This document shows positions 1 to 9,415 of a DNA stretch of 64,000 nucleotides, in pieces. Numbering within the stretch: the stretch's first letter is position 1; each line of letters starts with the position of its first letter. Under the pieces are notes generated by a model, which was not told where the DNA came from, made no database searches, and was given only the letters and a program-made list of their open reading frames with translations. A program made the position numbers and the translations under genes. The DNA is taken from positions 1 to 64,000 of the forward strand of contig CAXAVJ010000007.1 in assembly GCA_963972065.1 (NCBI GenBank). The letters are read 5' to 3'. This stretch comes from UBA1479 sp963972065. Lineage in GTDB: Bacteria; Pseudomonadota; Alphaproteobacteria; Rhodospirillales; Casp-alpha2.

Positions 1-34
1 GGGCGCGCCGGGCGGCGCGCCTTGGGGGGCGAAG

Positions 35-1951
35 ATGCAGGACGGATCAATTCTCGAACGGTTTCCGCCGTGGGGCATCATGGTCACCACGGATTTGCTG
101 CTGGTCGCCGTGGCCTGTGCCGGGACCACGGCGGCGCTGCTGCGCTGGCGGGCGCTGCGACAGGCGAGGGCCACGCCGGGCGTCGGCCTGATCCTGGCCG
201 GCCTGTGGTGCGGCGTGTCCCTGTACATTGCCGACCTTTACCTGATGGTCAGCCGGCCGGCCATCGAGGCGGCGATGCCGGCCATGACCGCTCTTCATCT
301 GACCTACAGCTGGTATTTCAACGGACTGTCGGCGGTGTTGATCCTGGTCGGGCTGGTCATCACCGTGCTGCAGATGGTCCGCCAGACGGGCCTGGTCGCC
401 CGACAGAAGGTAGCGCTCGAAGACAGTGAAAGCGTCCTGCGGTCGGTGTTCGAGAACGTCCCCGTCGGGCTGTTGATCAAGGACGAAAATCATATCGTCG
501 AGCGGCCCAACCGCACTTATACGGATTGGTATGGCTTCGACATCGACACCATGGTCGGCCGCCGGTCGGATCAGATCGAGGATTTCCAATCGCCGGCCGA
601 GGCGGTCGTCATGAACGAACAGGAACGCCATGTCCTGACCACCGGCAACACGCTCAGCCGCCAGGTCGAACGCACCTTCGCTGATGGCGAGCGGCGCATC
701 CTGAACATCACCAAGTTCCCGATCCATGACCCCGCCGGCAACATCATCAAGGTCGGCTCGGTCAGCGTCGATCTGACCGAACAGGTCTCGGCCCAGCGCA
801 AATTGGCGGAAAGCGAGGCCCGGTTCCGCGATTTCGCCGAGGTCGCGTCCGACTGGCTGTGGGAAATGGATGCGGACCTGCGGTTCAGTTATTTCTCCCG
901 CCGCACGGGCGAAGTCATCGGCTTCGATCCCACGGTATACCTGGGCCGGCGGCGGGCGGATGTGGCCGGTGAGGACACGGACCAGGAGAAGTGGCGCCGT
1001 CATCTGGACGATCTGGAAAACCGCCGCCCGTTCCGCGATTTCGAATACCAGTTCAAGGACGGCAAGGGCAATCCGCGGTCGGCCCGGATCAGCGGCAAGC
1101 CGCTGTTCACCGAGGGCGGACAGTTCGCCGGTTACCGCGGCACCGGCACGGACGTGACCGAGGAACGCCGGGCTCAGCGGGCGCGCGACGCGGCGCTGCG
1201 CTCGGCCGAGGAGGCGAACCGCGCCAAGTCGGAATTCCTAGCCGCCATGAGCCACGAACTGCGCACGCCCCTGAACGCGATCCTGGGGTTCTCCGACATT
1301 CTGGCCAACGACTATTTCGGCGCACCCGAGGCGGCGAAGCGCCGCGAATATGCCGGCGACATCCACGCCAGCGCCAGCCATCTGCTTGATCTGGTCAACG
1401 ATCTTCTCGACATTTCGGCGATCGAGGCGGGCCGCACGGCGCTTAGTCTGACGCGGGAACCGGTCGCCGGCATCATCGCCGACTGCGCCCAGACAATGAC
1501 CGAGGTCATCCGCGCCAAGAGTATTGCCCTTGAGACCATGGTGCCGGGCGGCCGGCCGCCGATCCTCGCGGACCGTCGCGCGATCAAGCAGACGTTGCTG
1601 AACCTGTTGTCCAATGCGGCGAAGTTCACGGAACCGGGGGGCCGTATCGTCATAGCGGCGGAAAAGGGCCCGGGGATGGTGCGTGTCCGGGTGTCCGACA
1701 CGGGCATCGGCATCGCGCCCGACCGCTTAAGCGACATGATGGCGGCCTTCACCGGCGGCCCGGGATCACCCTATGTGGGGGATCCGCAGGCCCCCTATAC
1801 GGTGGAAAAGGGCTGGGGTCTGGGGCTTGCCATTTCGCGGTCATTGGTGGAAATGCACGGCGGCACCATCGCCATCGACAGCCGCCTCGGCGAGGGTACG
1901 ACGGTGACCGTCGACCTGCCCGAGTATCAGGCCCCCGCCGAGGCCGGCTGA
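35..1951 (+). CDS. PAS-domain hybrid-less sensor histidine kinase
   Basis: Membrane-bound sensor kinase of a two-component system. The N-terminus carries about three hydrophobic segments (near residues 16-36, 50-72 and 96-115). Two PAS domains follow (about 131-250 and 262-378), then a short coiled linker, a HisKA domain with the H-box MSHELRTPLN (phosphoacceptor His407), and a HATPase_c domain with N-box NLLSNAAKF and G-boxes DTGIGI and GWGLGLAIS. There is no receiver domain and no adjacent response regulator in view, so the partner is unknown. The start at 35 follows a purine-rich stretch; the preceding 34 bases are a GGCGCGCC-rich inverted repeat. The signal cannot be predicted. Confidence 0.9.
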   Translation: MQDGSILERFPPWGIMVTTDLLLVAVACAGTTAALLRWRALRQARATPGVGLILAGLWCGVSLYIADLYLMVSRPAIEAAMPAMTALHLTYSWYFNGLSAVLILVGLVITVLQMVRQTGLVARQKVALEDSESVLRSVFENVPVGLLIKDENHIVERPNRTYTDWYGFDIDTMVGRRSDQIEDFQSPAEAVVMNEQERHVLTTGNTLSRQVERTFADGERRILNITKFPIHDPAGNIIKVGSVSVDLTEQVSAQRKLAESEARFRDFAEVASDWLWEMDADLRFSYFSRRTGEVIGFDPTVYLGRRRADVAGEDTDQEKWRRHLDDLENRRPFRDFEYQFKDGKGNPRSARISGKPLFTEGGQFAGYRGTGTDVTEERRAQRARDAALRSAEEANRAKSEFLAAMSHELRTPLNAILGFSDILANDYFGAPEAAKRREYAGDIHASASHLLDLVNDLLDISAIEAGRTALSLTREPVAGIIADCAQTMTEVIRAKSIALETMVPGGRPPILADRRAIKQTLLNLLSNAAKFTEPGGRIVIAAEKGPGMVRVRVSDTGIGIAPDRLSDMMAAFTGGPGSPYVGDPQAPYTVEKGWGLGLAISRSLVEMHGGTIAIDSRLGEGTTVTVDLPEYQAPAEAG

Positions 1952-1983
1952 ATGTCCCTTTATCCCTTATTTTCCGGGGGCCC

Positions 1984-2012
1984 TTGCATCATTCCGCCCT
2001 CGGCGCTATAAC
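1984..2012 (+). promoter_or_regulatory. sigma70-type promoter of rpmI-rplT
   Basis: TTGCAT at 1984-1989 and TATAAC at 2007-2012 are separated by exactly 17 bases, about 120 bases before the rpmI start. The leader between them and rpmI holds no gene and could host ribosomal-protein autoregulation, but I see no defined structure. The match to consensus is visual. Confidence 0.55.
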
Positions 2013-2133
2013 CCGCGGCTCGACCGGGTGGCATGGCTTTGTAACGGGCATGCCTGGCCGCCCCGAAACGACTGTTGATCAAGACCTTGCGGCCTCCGCC
2101 ATGGGCGGGGCCCACCAAAGAAAGGATGTCGAA

Positions 2134-2331
2134 ATGCCCAAGCTGAAGACCAAGTCCAGCACCAAAGGACGGTTCCGGGTTACCGGGACCGGCAAGGTGC
2201 GCGGCAATTTCTCCTTCAAACGGCACAATCTGCGCAAGCGCTCCACCAAGATGAAGCGCAAGGCACGGGGCACGATGGTTCTGGACGCGACGAACGCGCG
2301 CCAGATCAAGTCCTACGCGCCTTATCTGTAA
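2134..2331 (+). CDS. rpmI: 50S ribosomal protein L35
   Basis: Small basic ribosomal protein of the large subunit, 65 residues, the usual length. It starts MPKLKTKSSTKGRF and contains the family core FKRHNLRKRSTKMKR. The ATG at 2134 was chosen over an upstream in-frame start because the family begins with this Met and an AAAGGA Shine-Dalgarno lies just before it. It is followed 34 bases later by rplT, the conserved L35-L20 pair. In most bacteria infC precedes rpmI; here infC lies 26 kb away on the opposite strand. Confidence 0.97.
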   Translation: MPKLKTKSSTKGRFRVTGTGKVRGNFSFKRHNLRKRSTKMKRKARGTMVLDATNARQIKSYAPYL

Positions 2332-2365
2332 CGCCGCGTCTTATTTGAATTAGGAGAGCTGGACA

Positions 2366-2725
2366 ATGGCACGAGTCACTCGGGGCGTCACCGCGCACGC
2401 CCGTCACAAGAAAGTCATCGCCCGCGCCAAGGGTTACCGCGGCCGGAACAAGAACAACTTCCGCATCTCGCTGGAAAAGGTCGAAAAGGCGCTGCAATAC
2501 GCCTACCGCGACCGCCGCGCCAAGAAGCGGAACTTCCGCCGCCTTTGGATCACCCGCATCAACGCGGGTGTGCGCGAGCACGGCATGACCTATTCCCAGT
2601 TCATGAACGGCCTGGATAAGGCCGGGATCGAACTGGACCGCAAGGTTCTGTCCGATATCGCGATCCGCGAACCGGAAGCCTTCAAGTCGCTGGTGGAACA
2701 GGCTCAGGCCGCCCTCGGCAACTAA
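2366..2725 (+). CDS. rplT: 50S ribosomal protein L20
   Basis: Large-subunit assembly protein that binds 23S rRNA and in many bacteria represses its own operon. The 119-residue length and the N-terminal extension (MARVTRGVTAHARHKK) with the core GYRGRNKNNFR are typical. A GGAGAG Shine-Dalgarno precedes the ATG. It is co-transcribed with rpmI and followed by pheS after a hairpin. Confidence 0.97.
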   Translation: MARVTRGVTAHARHKKVIARAKGYRGRNKNNFRISLEKVEKALQYAYRDRRAKKRNFRRLWITRINAGVREHGMTYSQFMNGLDKAGIELDRKVLSDIAIREPEAFKSLVEQAQAALGN

Positions 2726-2739
2726 TCCCGATCCGGGAC

Positions 2740-2772
2740 CCGGCGCCCGTCCTGATAAAGGGTGGGCGCCGG
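2740..2772 (+). terminator. hairpin between rplT and pheS (attenuator or weak terminator)
   Basis: CCGGCGCCC (2740-2748) and GGGCGCCGG (2764-2772) form a perfect 9-bp stem with a 15-base loop, followed by TTTC only. It could reduce read-through from the ribosomal genes into pheST, or take part in pheST control as in other bacteria; no leader peptide rich in Phe was recognised. Confidence 0.4.
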
Positions 2773-2809
2773 TTTCGGAAATCTGCCATCTGAACGACGA
2801 GGCGTGGCC

Positions 2810-3892
2810 ATGGAGAGTGTCGACAAACTCCGTGAGGAGCTGCTTGCCGCCGTTGAGGCGGCGGGCGATCTGGACGCGCTTGAACAGGTGCGCGTGTCGG
2901 CGCTTGGCAAGAAGGGCCGCATCACCGATCAGATGAAGGGCCTGGGGGCGCTTGATGCCGACCGGCGGCGCGAGGCGGGCCAAGCCCTCAACGCCCTGAA
3001 GGACGCCGTCGCAGACGCCCTGGACGCCCGCAAGGCGGCCATGGAGGGCGCGGCGCTCGACGCCCGCCTGGGCGAGGAGCGCCTCGACGTCACCCTGCCG
3101 ACCAGACCTGAGGACGCGGGGCGCATCCACCCGATCAGCCAGGTCATCGAGGAAATCGTCGCCATCCTGGGCGACATGGGCTTCGGCATCGCCGAGGGCC
3201 CGGACGTCGAGGACGACTGGCACAACTTCACCGCCCTCAACATCCCGGCCGACCATCCGGCCCGCCAGGACCACGACACCTTCTATCTGCCCGGGGCCGA
3301 CGGCGCCGACGCGGGCCGCCTGGTCCTGCGCACCCATACCTCGCCGGTGCAGATCCGCACCATGCAGGCCGGCCCGCCGCCATATCGGGTGATCGTGCCG
3401 GGGCGCACCTACCGCTGCGATTACGACGCGACCCATTCACCGATGTTCCATCAGGTCGAAGCACTGCTGGTCGACGAGAAGACCCATATGGGCCACCTCA
3501 AGGGCTGCCTGATCGAATTCTGCCGCGCCTTCTTCGGCATCGACGATCTGCCCGTGCGCTTCCGGCCCAGCTACTTCCCCTTCACCGAGCCCTCGGCCGA
3601 GGTCGACATCGGCTGCACCCGCGAGGGCGGCGAGCTGAAGATCGGGCACGGTGGTGACTGGCTGGAAATCGGCGGTTCGGGCATGGTCAATCCCAACGTG
3701 CTGCGCAATTGCGGCATCGATCCCGAGAAATACCAGGGCTTCGCCTTCGGCATGGGGGTCGAGCGCATGGCCATGCTGAAATACGGCGTGCCGGACCTGC
3801 GCACCTTCTATGAATCGGATCTGCGCTGGATGCGCCATTACGGCTTCGCGTCCCTCGACATTCCGTCCCTGACCGGGGGGCTGAACCGATGA
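2810..3892 (+). CDS. pheS: phenylalanyl-tRNA synthetase alpha chain
   Basis: Catalytic subunit of the (alpha-beta)2 PheRS that charges tRNA-Phe. The N-terminal coiled-coil tRNA-binding arm (about 1-90) is followed by the class II core with motif 2-like sequence and the C-terminal motif GFAFGMGVERMAMLKYG. The length (360 residues) is normal. The ATG at 2810 gives the usual MxxVDxLREEL start; a GTG 48 bases upstream is in frame but lies within the hairpin. The stop overlaps the pheT start by four bases (ATGA), indicating coupled translation of the two subunits. Confidence 0.96.
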   Translation: MESVDKLREELLAAVEAAGDLDALEQVRVSALGKKGRITDQMKGLGALDADRRREAGQALNALKDAVADALDARKAAMEGAALDARLGEERLDVTLPTRPEDAGRIHPISQVIEEIVAILGDMGFGIAEGPDVEDDWHNFTALNIPADHPARQDHDTFYLPGADGADAGRLVLRTHTSPVQIRTMQAGPPPYRVIVPGRTYRCDYDATHSPMFHQVEALLVDEKTHMGHLKGCLIEFCRAFFGIDDLPVRFRPSYFPFTEPSAEVDIGCTREGGELKIGHGGDWLEIGGSGMVNPNVLRNCGIDPEKYQGFAFGMGVERMAMLKYGVPDLRTFYESDLRWMRHYGFASLDIPSLTGGLNR

Positions 3893-6294
3893 AGTTCACC
3901 CTCGGCTGGCTCAAACAGCATCTGGAAACGGACGCCACGCTGGCGGACATCACCGACCGCCTGTCCATGGTCGGGCTTGAGGTTGAAGGCGTGACGGACC
4001 GGGCCAAGGGCCTGGAGACCTTCATCGTCGGCGAGGTTCTGGACGCCAAGCAGCATCCGGACGCCGACCGCCTGCGCGTCTGCCAGGTCAATACCGGCAC
4101 GGAAACGGTTGAACTGGTCTGCGGCGCGCCCAACGCGCGGACGGGATTGAAGGGCGTGTTCGCGCCCTCCGGATCCTACGTCCCGGGCACGGGCATCACC
4201 CTGAAGCCCACGGAAATCCGCGGCGTCACGTCGAACGGCATGCTGCTGTCGGAACGGGAAATGGGCTTGTCCGACGAACACGACGGCATCGTCGAACTGC
4301 CCGCCGATGCCAAGGTCGGTGCGCGCGCCGTCGATGTCATGGGCCTGGCCGATCCGGTCATCGAAATCGCCATCACGCCCAACCGGGGCGATTGCCTTGG
4401 CGTGCGCGGCATCGCCCGCGACCTGGCGGCTTCCGGGCTCGGCAGCCTGAAGCCGCTCGACACCGCGCCGGTGGCGGGCGCGTTCGACAGCCCCCTCGGC
4501 GTGGCCCTCGACTTCACGGACGAGACGGCCAGTGCCTGCTCTAAATTCGTCGGCCGCGCCTTCCGCGGCGTCAAGAACGGCCCCAGCCCGAAATGGCTGC
4601 AGGACCGCCTGACCGCCGTGGGCCTGCGCCCGATTTCGGCCCTGGTCGACATCACCAACTACATCTCCTTCGAATTCGACCGCCCGCTGCACGTGTTCGA
4701 CGCGGCCAAGGTCGCGGGCACGATCACCGCCCGCCTGGCCAAGCCGGGTGAAAAGATTTTGGCGCTGAACGAAGTTGAATACGATCTCGACCCGGAGATG
4801 ACCGTGATCGCCGACGCCAACGGCCCCCAGGCCGTGGCCGGCGTGGTCGGCGGCATGGGCAGTGGCTGCACCGAGGCGACGACGGAGGTGTTCCTGGAAG
4901 TCGCCTATTTCGACCCGGTGCGCACGGCCATGACCGGGCGCAAACTCAATCTGCAGACCGACGCGCGCTACCGGTTCGAGCGCGGCGTCGATCCGGCGTT
5001 TTTGGACGACGCCTGCGAAATCGCGACGCGCCTGATCCTGGAACTGTGCGGCGGCGAGGCATCCAACGTGGTCTCCGCCGGCGACGGCCCCGACTGGCGC
5101 CGTACCCTCGATTTCAACCTGGACAAGGTTCTGACCCTGGGTGGCACGGAGATCGAAGGCGTCGAGGCGCGGCGGATTCTCAACGTCCTGGGCTTCGCCA
5201 TCGATTCCGACCAGGGCAGCCGCCTGGTGGTCAGCGTGCCGTCCTGGCGCTCCGACATCGTGTCGGAAGCCTGCCTGGTGGAAGAAATCGTGCGCATCAA
5301 CGGCTACGACCGCATCGCGCCGGTCGCCGTGACCCGGCCCGCGGGTGCCCAGGGTCCCGTGATGACTCCGGACCAGCGCCGCCGCGCCCAGGCGCGCCGC
5401 CTGCTCGCCGCCCGCGGCATGGTCGAGGCCGTGACCTATTCCTTCATGCCCGATGGCCAGGCCAAGCTGTTCGGCGGCGTGGCCGATACCATGCGGCTGC
5501 TCAATCCGATCTCCGCCGATCTGGACGTCATGCGCCCGTCGATCCTGCCCAACCTGCTGGCCGCCGCGGCGCGCAACCAGGCCCGGGGCTATGCCGATCT
5601 GGCCTTGTTCGAGGTCGGCCCCCAGTTCCCGGGCGCCAAGCCGGAAGACCAGCAACTGGTCGCCGCCGGCATCCGCGTCGGCAAGACCGGCCCGCGCCAT
5701 TGGGCGGCGCAGCCGCGCGGCGTCGATACCTATGACGCCAAGGCCGATGCCCAGGCAGTGCTGGCCGACCTGGGCCTGCCGGCCGACCGGGCGCAGATCA
5801 AGACCGACGCCCCCGCCTGGTACCACCCGGGCCGCTCCGGCACTCTGCGCCTCGGTCCCATGATGCTGGCCGCCTTCGGCGAGGTCCATCCGGCGGTCCT
5901 GAAAGCCCTGGACGTGAAGGGCCCGGCCGTCGCCTTCGAAATTTATTTCGACAACCTGCCGGCGGTGAAGGCGAAAAAGTCCGCCGCCAAGGCGCATCTG
6001 GTGCTGTCGACCCTGCAGCCGGTCGCCCGCGATTTTGCCTTCGTCGTCGATGCCGATGTCGAGGCGGCCAAGGTCATCAACGCCGCCCATGCCGCCGACA
6101 AGGCCCTGATCACCGAGGTCACCCTGTTCGACGTCTACGAAGGCAAGGGTGTGGGTGAAGGCAAGAAGTCGCTGGCCATCAACGTCGTCCTGCAGCCCGT
6201 GGACAAGACCCTAACCGATGCCGAGATCGAGGCCGTCGCCGACAAGGTCATCGCCGGCGTGATCAAAGCCACGGGCGGCGAGCTGCGGACCTGA
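3889..6294 (+). CDS. pheT: phenylalanyl-tRNA synthetase beta chain
   Basis: Regulatory and editing subunit of PheRS. In order: N-terminal EMAP/tRNA-binding-like domain (about 40-150, with the CGAPNARTG stretch), B3/4 editing domain (about 210-390), B5 domain, the core-like domain and the C-terminal ferredoxin-fold anticodon-binding domain (about 705-801, beginning STLQPVARDFAFVVD). The 801 residues match bacterial PheT. It overlaps pheS by four bases and shares one base with the next gene. Confidence 0.96.
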   Translation: MKFTLGWLKQHLETDATLADITDRLSMVGLEVEGVTDRAKGLETFIVGEVLDAKQHPDADRLRVCQVNTGTETVELVCGAPNARTGLKGVFAPSGSYVPGTGITLKPTEIRGVTSNGMLLSEREMGLSDEHDGIVELPADAKVGARAVDVMGLADPVIEIAITPNRGDCLGVRGIARDLAASGLGSLKPLDTAPVAGAFDSPLGVALDFTDETASACSKFVGRAFRGVKNGPSPKWLQDRLTAVGLRPISALVDITNYISFEFDRPLHVFDAAKVAGTITARLAKPGEKILALNEVEYDLDPEMTVIADANGPQAVAGVVGGMGSGCTEATTEVFLEVAYFDPVRTAMTGRKLNLQTDARYRFERGVDPAFLDDACEIATRLILELCGGEASNVVSAGDGPDWRRTLDFNLDKVLTLGGTEIEGVEARRILNVLGFAIDSDQGSRLVVSVPSWRSDIVSEACLVEEIVRINGYDRIAPVAVTRPAGAQGPVMTPDQRRRAQARRLLAARGMVEAVTYSFMPDGQAKLFGGVADTMRLLNPISADLDVMRPSILPNLLAAAARNQARGYADLALFEVGPQFPGAKPEDQQLVAAGIRVGKTGPRHWAAQPRGVDTYDAKADAQAVLADLGLPADRAQIKTDAPAWYHPGRSGTLRLGPMMLAAFGEVHPAVLKALDVKGPAVAFEIYFDNLPAVKAKKSAAKAHLVLSTLQPVARDFAFVVDADVEAAKVINAAHAADKALITEVTLFDVYEGKGVGEGKKSLAINVVLQPVDKTLTDAEIEAVADKVIAGVIKATGGELRT

Positions 6295-7100
6295 TGGGCC
6301 CGCTCGACGCATTCTCCACCGACCACCGCCGCGCCATCCGCGGCATCATCACCGACGTCGACGGCACTCTGACCACCGACGGCAAGATCACCGCGACCGC
6401 GCTTGCGGCGCTGGAACGCGCCCAGGCGGCGGGGCTCAAGGTTGTCGCCGTGACCGGGGCCGCCGCCGGCACCTGTGACGCCATGGCGCGGACCTGGCCG
6501 GTCGACGCCGTGGTCGGGGAATCGGGCGGCTTCGTGTTCCGCCTGCATCCCGACACGGGGCGCATGGTGCATCTGCATATCCTGGCGCGGGACGAACGGC
6601 GTAATCATTGGGCCCAGTACGAAAAGGTGCTGGAAGCGATCATCGCCGAGGTGCCGGGGGCGGCGCTGGCCGCCGACCAGGCTTACCGGGAGACCGACCT
6701 TGCCATCGACCATGCCCAGGACGTCGCGTCTTTGGGCGAGGAAGCGGTGGCGCAGATCGTTTCCATCATGGAGGCCGCGGGCATGACCGCGACTTATTCC
6801 AACATTCACGTCAACGGCTGGCTCGGCCCCTATGACAAGTTGACGACGACCTGCCTGGTGCTGCGCGAACTGTTCCGCGCCGATGTGTCGGACGCGGACG
6901 AACGCGGGCGCTGGATGTTCGTCGGCGACAGCCCCAACGACGCACCGCTGTTCGATTTCTTCCCCCATGCCGTCGGCGTCGCCAACGTGCGCGACTTCAC
7001 GGACCGCCTTTCGGCCAAGCCCAAGTACGTGACGGAAAGTGCGTCGGGTGCGGGCTTCGCCGAAGCGGTCGACGCCGTGCTGGCCGCGCGGCAAGACTGA
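6294..7100 (+). CDS. HAD-superfamily hydrolase (Cof/SPP-like phosphatase)
   Basis: Predicted cytosolic Mg-dependent phosphatase of the HAD superfamily with a type IIB-like cap. Motif I is DVDGTLT (Asp21 nucleophile, Asp23 acid/base), a motif II Thr lies in VAVTGAA, and motif IV is GDSPNDAPLF near the C-terminus. The length of 268 is usual for sugar- or glycerol-phosphate phosphatases of this class. The start codon overlaps the pheT stop (TGATG), so it is the last gene of the operon. The substrate cannot be assigned from sequence. Confidence 0.85.
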   Translation: MGPLDAFSTDHRRAIRGIITDVDGTLTTDGKITATALAALERAQAAGLKVVAVTGAAAGTCDAMARTWPVDAVVGESGGFVFRLHPDTGRMVHLHILARDERRNHWAQYEKVLEAIIAEVPGAALAADQAYRETDLAIDHAQDVASLGEEAVAQIVSIMEAAGMTATYSNIHVNGWLGPYDKLTTTCLVLRELFRADVSDADERGRWMFVGDSPNDAPLFDFFPHAVGVANVRDFTDRLSAKPKYVTESASGAGFAEAVDAVLAARQD

Positions 7101-7119
7101 CACAGACCTTCTCCCCCTT

Positions 7120-7192
7120 CTTTTCTCATCGTCTCACCGTCTCTGTGGTTCAAAAAGAAAACCACTGAGGCAATGAGGTGGTGAGGAAAAAG
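7120..7192. repeat. interspersed inverted-repeat element, copy A
   Basis: Two arms related to CTCACYGCCTCWGTGGTT face each other around an A-rich loop (left arm 7120-7150, right arm 7160-7192). A second copy lies at 9416-9506. Here it sits between two convergent genes and could end transcription from both sides. Confidence 0.6.
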
Positions 7193-7197
7193 AAAAC

Positions 7198-7227
7198 CTG
7201 GATCCCCGCATTCGCGGGAATGACGGC
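7198..7227. repeat. short palindromic intergenic repeat
   Basis: CCCGCATTCGCGGG core with flanking TGGATC and AATGACGG. The pattern resembles small palindromic repeats that are dispersed in many proteobacterial genomes. Only this copy was found in the window. Confidence 0.55.
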
Positions 7228-7245
7228 GGGGTAAACGGGAGAGGG

Positions 7246-8607
7246 TCAGAGACGCGCCACGGAATAGACCTTCACCGCTGCCGCCCGGCCCTTGACCGGG
7301 ATTTCTCCCTGAAACGCGCAGTCATACCCGTCGCCGCAGGCGGCGGCGGTTTCCTCCGTGCACATGACGTAGGTGCCGTACTGCTTGTTCAGCTGTTCCA
7401 GGCGGGCCGCGATGTTCACGTTGTCGCCGTGCACGGTGAAGGTCAGGCGCTCCGCCGTGCCGACGGCGCCGACCACGATGGCGCCCGTGTTGACGCCGCA
7501 GCGGGTTAATAGGCGCACGCCATCGCCGAAGGTCCGTTCGCGGCAGACCTGTTCAAGTTCCAGCGCGCAGTCGAGGGCCCGGGCCGCGTGGTCGTCCTGC
7601 GGCGTGACGGCGTTGAAGGTGATCAGCATGGCGTCCCCTTCGAACAGCAGCACCACCCCGCCGTGACGGGCGATGACGTCGCCGGCCGCCTGGAAGTAAT
7701 CGTTGATGGTGCGGGCCAGTTCGGCCGGTGACATCTTTTCCGAGGCCGTGGAAAAGCCTTCGATGTCCGTGAACACGATGGTCGCGACCTTGCTTTCGCC
7801 GTCGCCGGGCTGGATCGCCCGGTCCGCCTGGGTGATGCGCTCCGCCACTTCCTTGGACACGAAGCGCGTCAGGTCCTGGGCCGCCGTGCTGTCGATGATC
7901 GCGCGGTAGAGGGATCGTTGCGCCCGCAGCACGGCGATGGCCAAAACCGCGGTAACCATCAGGATTGAGACGATCTTGTCGATCTCCGCCCCGATCAGGA
8001 TGGCGTTGGACGTCATGTATTCCACGTAGTTGCGGGTAATCATGGGATTGCCCGCCTCGGCATGGACGACGTAGAGCATCAGCGCGATCCAGCCGAGGGC
8101 CGCCGAGGCCCCGGCGAGAACGATGTAGCCCGGCTCGAACCGAATGGCGCGGAGTGCGATGAAGATGAACACGTACATCAGCGTCGGCGCTTTCAGATAA
8201 AAGCTCGCCGGTTGCATATACTGGATATGAAACGACCAGATCAGCAGCATCAGCAGCCCGACGTCGATCACCACCGAGATCATCAGGAAAGGCTTGGTCA
8301 AGGTGCCGCGATAGGCGGCAATCAGCCGCGCCAGGGTGAACAGGAAATAGAACCCCAAGGCGAAGGGCACCAGATTGAAATCCGGGTTGGTCGCGGTCTT
8401 GGGCGCCACGGCCCACAGGCTGGCGAACAGCACGACCAGCAGCATCTGCACCCAACTGATCAGCTTTTCGCTCTGCAGTTGTTGGCGGGCGATGCGGTCG
8501 CGCACGCGGGCGGGCAGCCGCCCGGAAGCGGGTTCACCGAAGATGAAGGTCATGCAGGACGTCCACATGTCCGAACGATGGACTGTCCCGGACAAATGCT
8601 CAATCAC
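7246..8607 (-). CDS. membrane-bound class III adenylate/guanylate cyclase
   Basis: Predicted to make cAMP or cGMP. The N-terminal half contains about six hydrophobic segments (roughly residues 50-230). A C-terminal cyclase homology domain (about 265-450) has the first metal Asp in VFTDIEGFS, the second metal Asp in LFEGDAML, and the transition-state region GDNVNIAARLEQL. The arrangement resembles the common alphaproteobacterial membrane cyclases. A GTG at 8607 opens the frame with GGGAG upstream; ATG codons at 8568 and 8553 are alternatives. It is a single gene convergent to the pheST operon. Confidence 0.88.
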   Translation of the reverse strand: MIEHLSGTVHRSDMWTSCMTFIFGEPASGRLPARVRDRIARQQLQSEKLISWVQMLLVVLFASLWAVAPKTATNPDFNLVPFALGFYFLFTLARLIAAYRGTLTKPFLMISVVIDVGLLMLLIWSFHIQYMQPASFYLKAPTLMYVFIFIALRAIRFEPGYIVLAGASAALGWIALMLYVVHAEAGNPMITRNYVEYMTSNAILIGAEIDKIVSILMVTAVLAIAVLRAQRSLYRAIIDSTAAQDLTRFVSKEVAERITQADRAIQPGDGESKVATIVFTDIEGFSTASEKMSPAELARTINDYFQAAGDVIARHGGVVLLFEGDAMLITFNAVTPQDDHAARALDCALELEQVCRERTFGDGVRLLTRCGVNTGAIVVGAVGTAERLTFTVHGDNVNIAARLEQLNKQYGTYVMCTEETAAACGDGYDCAFQGEIPVKGRAAAVKVYSVARL

Positions 8608-8696
8608 GGAATGCGGGCTCCCCTTTGGCTGTGGGGGCCTGTCTAGCAGAGCGGCATGCTCACCGGGAATTCACGGCTGCGTCATCGGAAAGGGGA

Positions 8697-9398
8697 TCAG
8701 GCGGCATGCTCGCCGGCATCTGTGCCGTTTTCCTGGCGCAACGCTTCCTTCACCGCCTCGCATTTGTTCTGCAGGTGGTCGCGCAGGACCTTGGCCAGTC
8801 CGGGGCCGTCGCGGGCTTCCAGGGTGGCCAGCATGTCTTCGTGTTCGGCCATGGCCTGCTTCCAGCGTTGGGACGTGATGGAGGAAATATAGCGCGCCCG
8901 GCGGATGCGTCCGGCCAAGCCTTCATACATGGCGACCAGCAGATCGTTGCCGGCCGAGCCCATGATCTTTTCGTGGATCTTCTGGTTGAGGGCGAAATAC
9001 TCCGCCCGCTCCCCTCGCGTGTGGTGCAGGGCCATTTGGTAATGCAAGGCGCGCAGTTCGGCCAGATCGGCCTCCGACGCATTGGCGCAGGCCAGTTCCC
9101 CGGCGAGCGCTTCCAGGGCGCCCATGACGGGAAACATCTCGTCGACATCGGCGGCGGTCAGCTTGGCGACCCGGGCTCCCCGGTTGGGCAGCAGTTCCAA
9201 AACGCCTTCCGACGCCAGCACCTTCAAGGCTTCGCGCAATGGCGTGCGGGAAATGCCCAGCGTTTCGCACAAAAGCCGTTCCGGCACCTTGTCCCCCGGT
9301 TTCAGGTCGCCGTCATAGACCATGGCCCGGACCCGGTTGACGATGGTGTCGTGCAGGGAAGTGCGCGGGATGGGGCGGGATAAGGTGCTCTCGTCCAT
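8697..9398 (-). CDS. GntR-family transcriptional regulator (FCD/FadR type)
   Basis: DNA-binding regulator of 233 residues. An N-terminal winged helix-turn-helix (about 13-75, with VPERLLCETLGISRTPLREA) is followed by a helical FCD ligand/metal domain (about 85-215; conserved Asp/His residues in DVDEMF, ALNQKIHEKI and AEHEDML). The ATG at 9398 was chosen because GGAGTG precedes it and the family starts about a dozen residues before the wHTH. It lies immediately downstream of the FAD oxidoreductase on the same strand and probably controls that gene and the divergent aminotransferase/CoA transferase genes. Confidence 0.9.
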   Translation of the reverse strand: MDESTLSRPIPRTSLHDTIVNRVRAMVYDGDLKPGDKVPERLLCETLGISRTPLREALKVLASEGVLELLPNRGARVAKLTAADVDEMFPVMGALEALAGELACANASEADLAELRALHYQMALHHTRGERAEYFALNQKIHEKIMGSAGNDLLVAMYEGLAGRIRRARYISSITSQRWKQAMAEHEDMLATLEARDGPGLAKVLRDHLQNKCEAVKEALRQENGTDAGEHAA

Positions 9399-9415
9399 GA
9401 TGGTCACTCCGTACT

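Noticed and set aside
3838..6090. A 750-codon open frame antisense to pheT
   Set aside because: It is a high-GC shadow of pheT with His/Gln/Arg-rich, motif-free sequence.
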